Shown here in pieces: positions 63,820 to 64,000 of a stretch of DNA of 64,000 nucleotides; within the stretch, counting starts at the first letter, position 1, and every line of letters begins with the position of its first letter. Under the pieces are notes generated by a model. The model saw only the letters and a list, made by a program, of their open reading frames with translations. It was not told the origin of the DNA and did not search any database. The position numbers were made by a program, and so were the translations under genes. Location: contig CM020618.1 in assembly GCA_009829735.1 (NCBI GenBank), forward strand, positions 3,222,882 through 3,286,881. Direction: 5' to 3'. The stretch comes from Pyropia yezoensis. Its lineage: Eukaryota > Rhodophyta > Bangiophyceae > Bangiales > Bangiaceae.

Positions 63820-64000
63820 GGCAGGCGCTCTCCCCAAGTGTCTTCCCGAATCTCCGACGGCAGGGTCCTTCTACCTGTTCTCCCCTTGCGTGCCGGGAGA
63901 AAGGACGGCAGTTACCCGCTCAACCGGTAGCCGCCTGCAAACCCTGTTTGTTCAAGGGGACATTGCTCGTCCTGCGTAAAGAAAATCTCAAGATTAATGC
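63820..64000 (+). other. Start of the region between gag and pol of the family 2 element
   Basis: Too short to identify pol. No domain motif is seen before the window ends. Confidence 0.4.

Larger units (their letters stand above)
61235..64000 (+). mobile_element. Ty3/gypsy-type LTR retrotransposon (family 2), 5' part, continues past the window
   Basis: Order: 5' LTR (61235-61804), primer-binding-like TTGGTGGAGCATCAGGGG about three bases inside, leader, gag, then the window ends. The part visible looks whole. The primer site is almost the same as in the family 1 element although the LTRs are unrelated beyond TGTAGC. A solo LTR of this family is at 10455-11026. Confidence 0.9.

Noticed and set aside
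1-64000. tRNA, rRNA or CRISPR features
   Set aside because: No T-arm GGTTCGANTCC-type box with a paired acceptor stem, no rRNA-like block and no spaced identical repeats were found by eye.

Overview
The window looks like nuclear DNA of a GC-rich unicellular or algal eukaryote. The host genes are compact and nearly intron-free, their proteins are full of Ala, Gly and Pro runs, and they are surrounded by decayed mobile elements. A bangiophyte red alga (Porphyra/Pyropia type) fits best, but that is inference from base composition and gene style only.

Layout. 1-7.6 kb: a minus-strand Ty3/gypsy (chromovirus-like) element with its 5' LTR at 7223-7586. 7.6-15.7 kb: a lower-GC repeat graveyard with an integrase fossil joined to an acetate kinase fragment, a solo LTR with perfect 5-bp target duplications, one unrecognised ORF and a 115-bp inverted-repeat element. 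15.7-18.5 kb: a large P-loop NTPase resembling the Crinkler/RHS group. 18.7-19.1 kb: a 17-bp minisatellite of 23 units. 19.8-28.1 kb: the host gene island. It holds a Spg1/Tem1-type GTPase, an unrecognised Ala-rich protein, a microsomal glutathione S-transferase 3-like MAPEG protein, TFIIF alpha (RAP74), and a TVP38/TMEM64-type membrane protein with one clear intron.

30-50.7 kb: a large DNA transposon with two divergent genes. One is a three-exon transposase with a C2H2 finger, nearest to the Plavaka/KDZ-like group; the other is an 856-aa protein of unknown function. Palindromic CATCGA arrays lie at both ends and in the shared promoter region. It appears twice around a 500-N gap. The two copies differ only by short indels, nearly all next to the gap, so this is most likely one element duplicated by unmerged contig ends.

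50.7-64 kb: a TIR-bounded nested element that contains a solo LTR of the first Ty3/gypsy family, a foldback element next to a dead Tc1/mariner copy (1288 bp, TA duplication, readable TIRs), unrecognised coding-like stretches, a gag-like fossil, and the 5' half (LTR and gag) of a second Ty3/gypsy family. The solo LTR at 10.5 kb belongs to this second family.

The host genes form no pathway: they cover cell-cycle signalling, transcription initiation, detoxification and membrane traffic. The strongest candidate for something undescribed is the divergent two-gene transposon. No tRNA, rRNA or CRISPR was seen.
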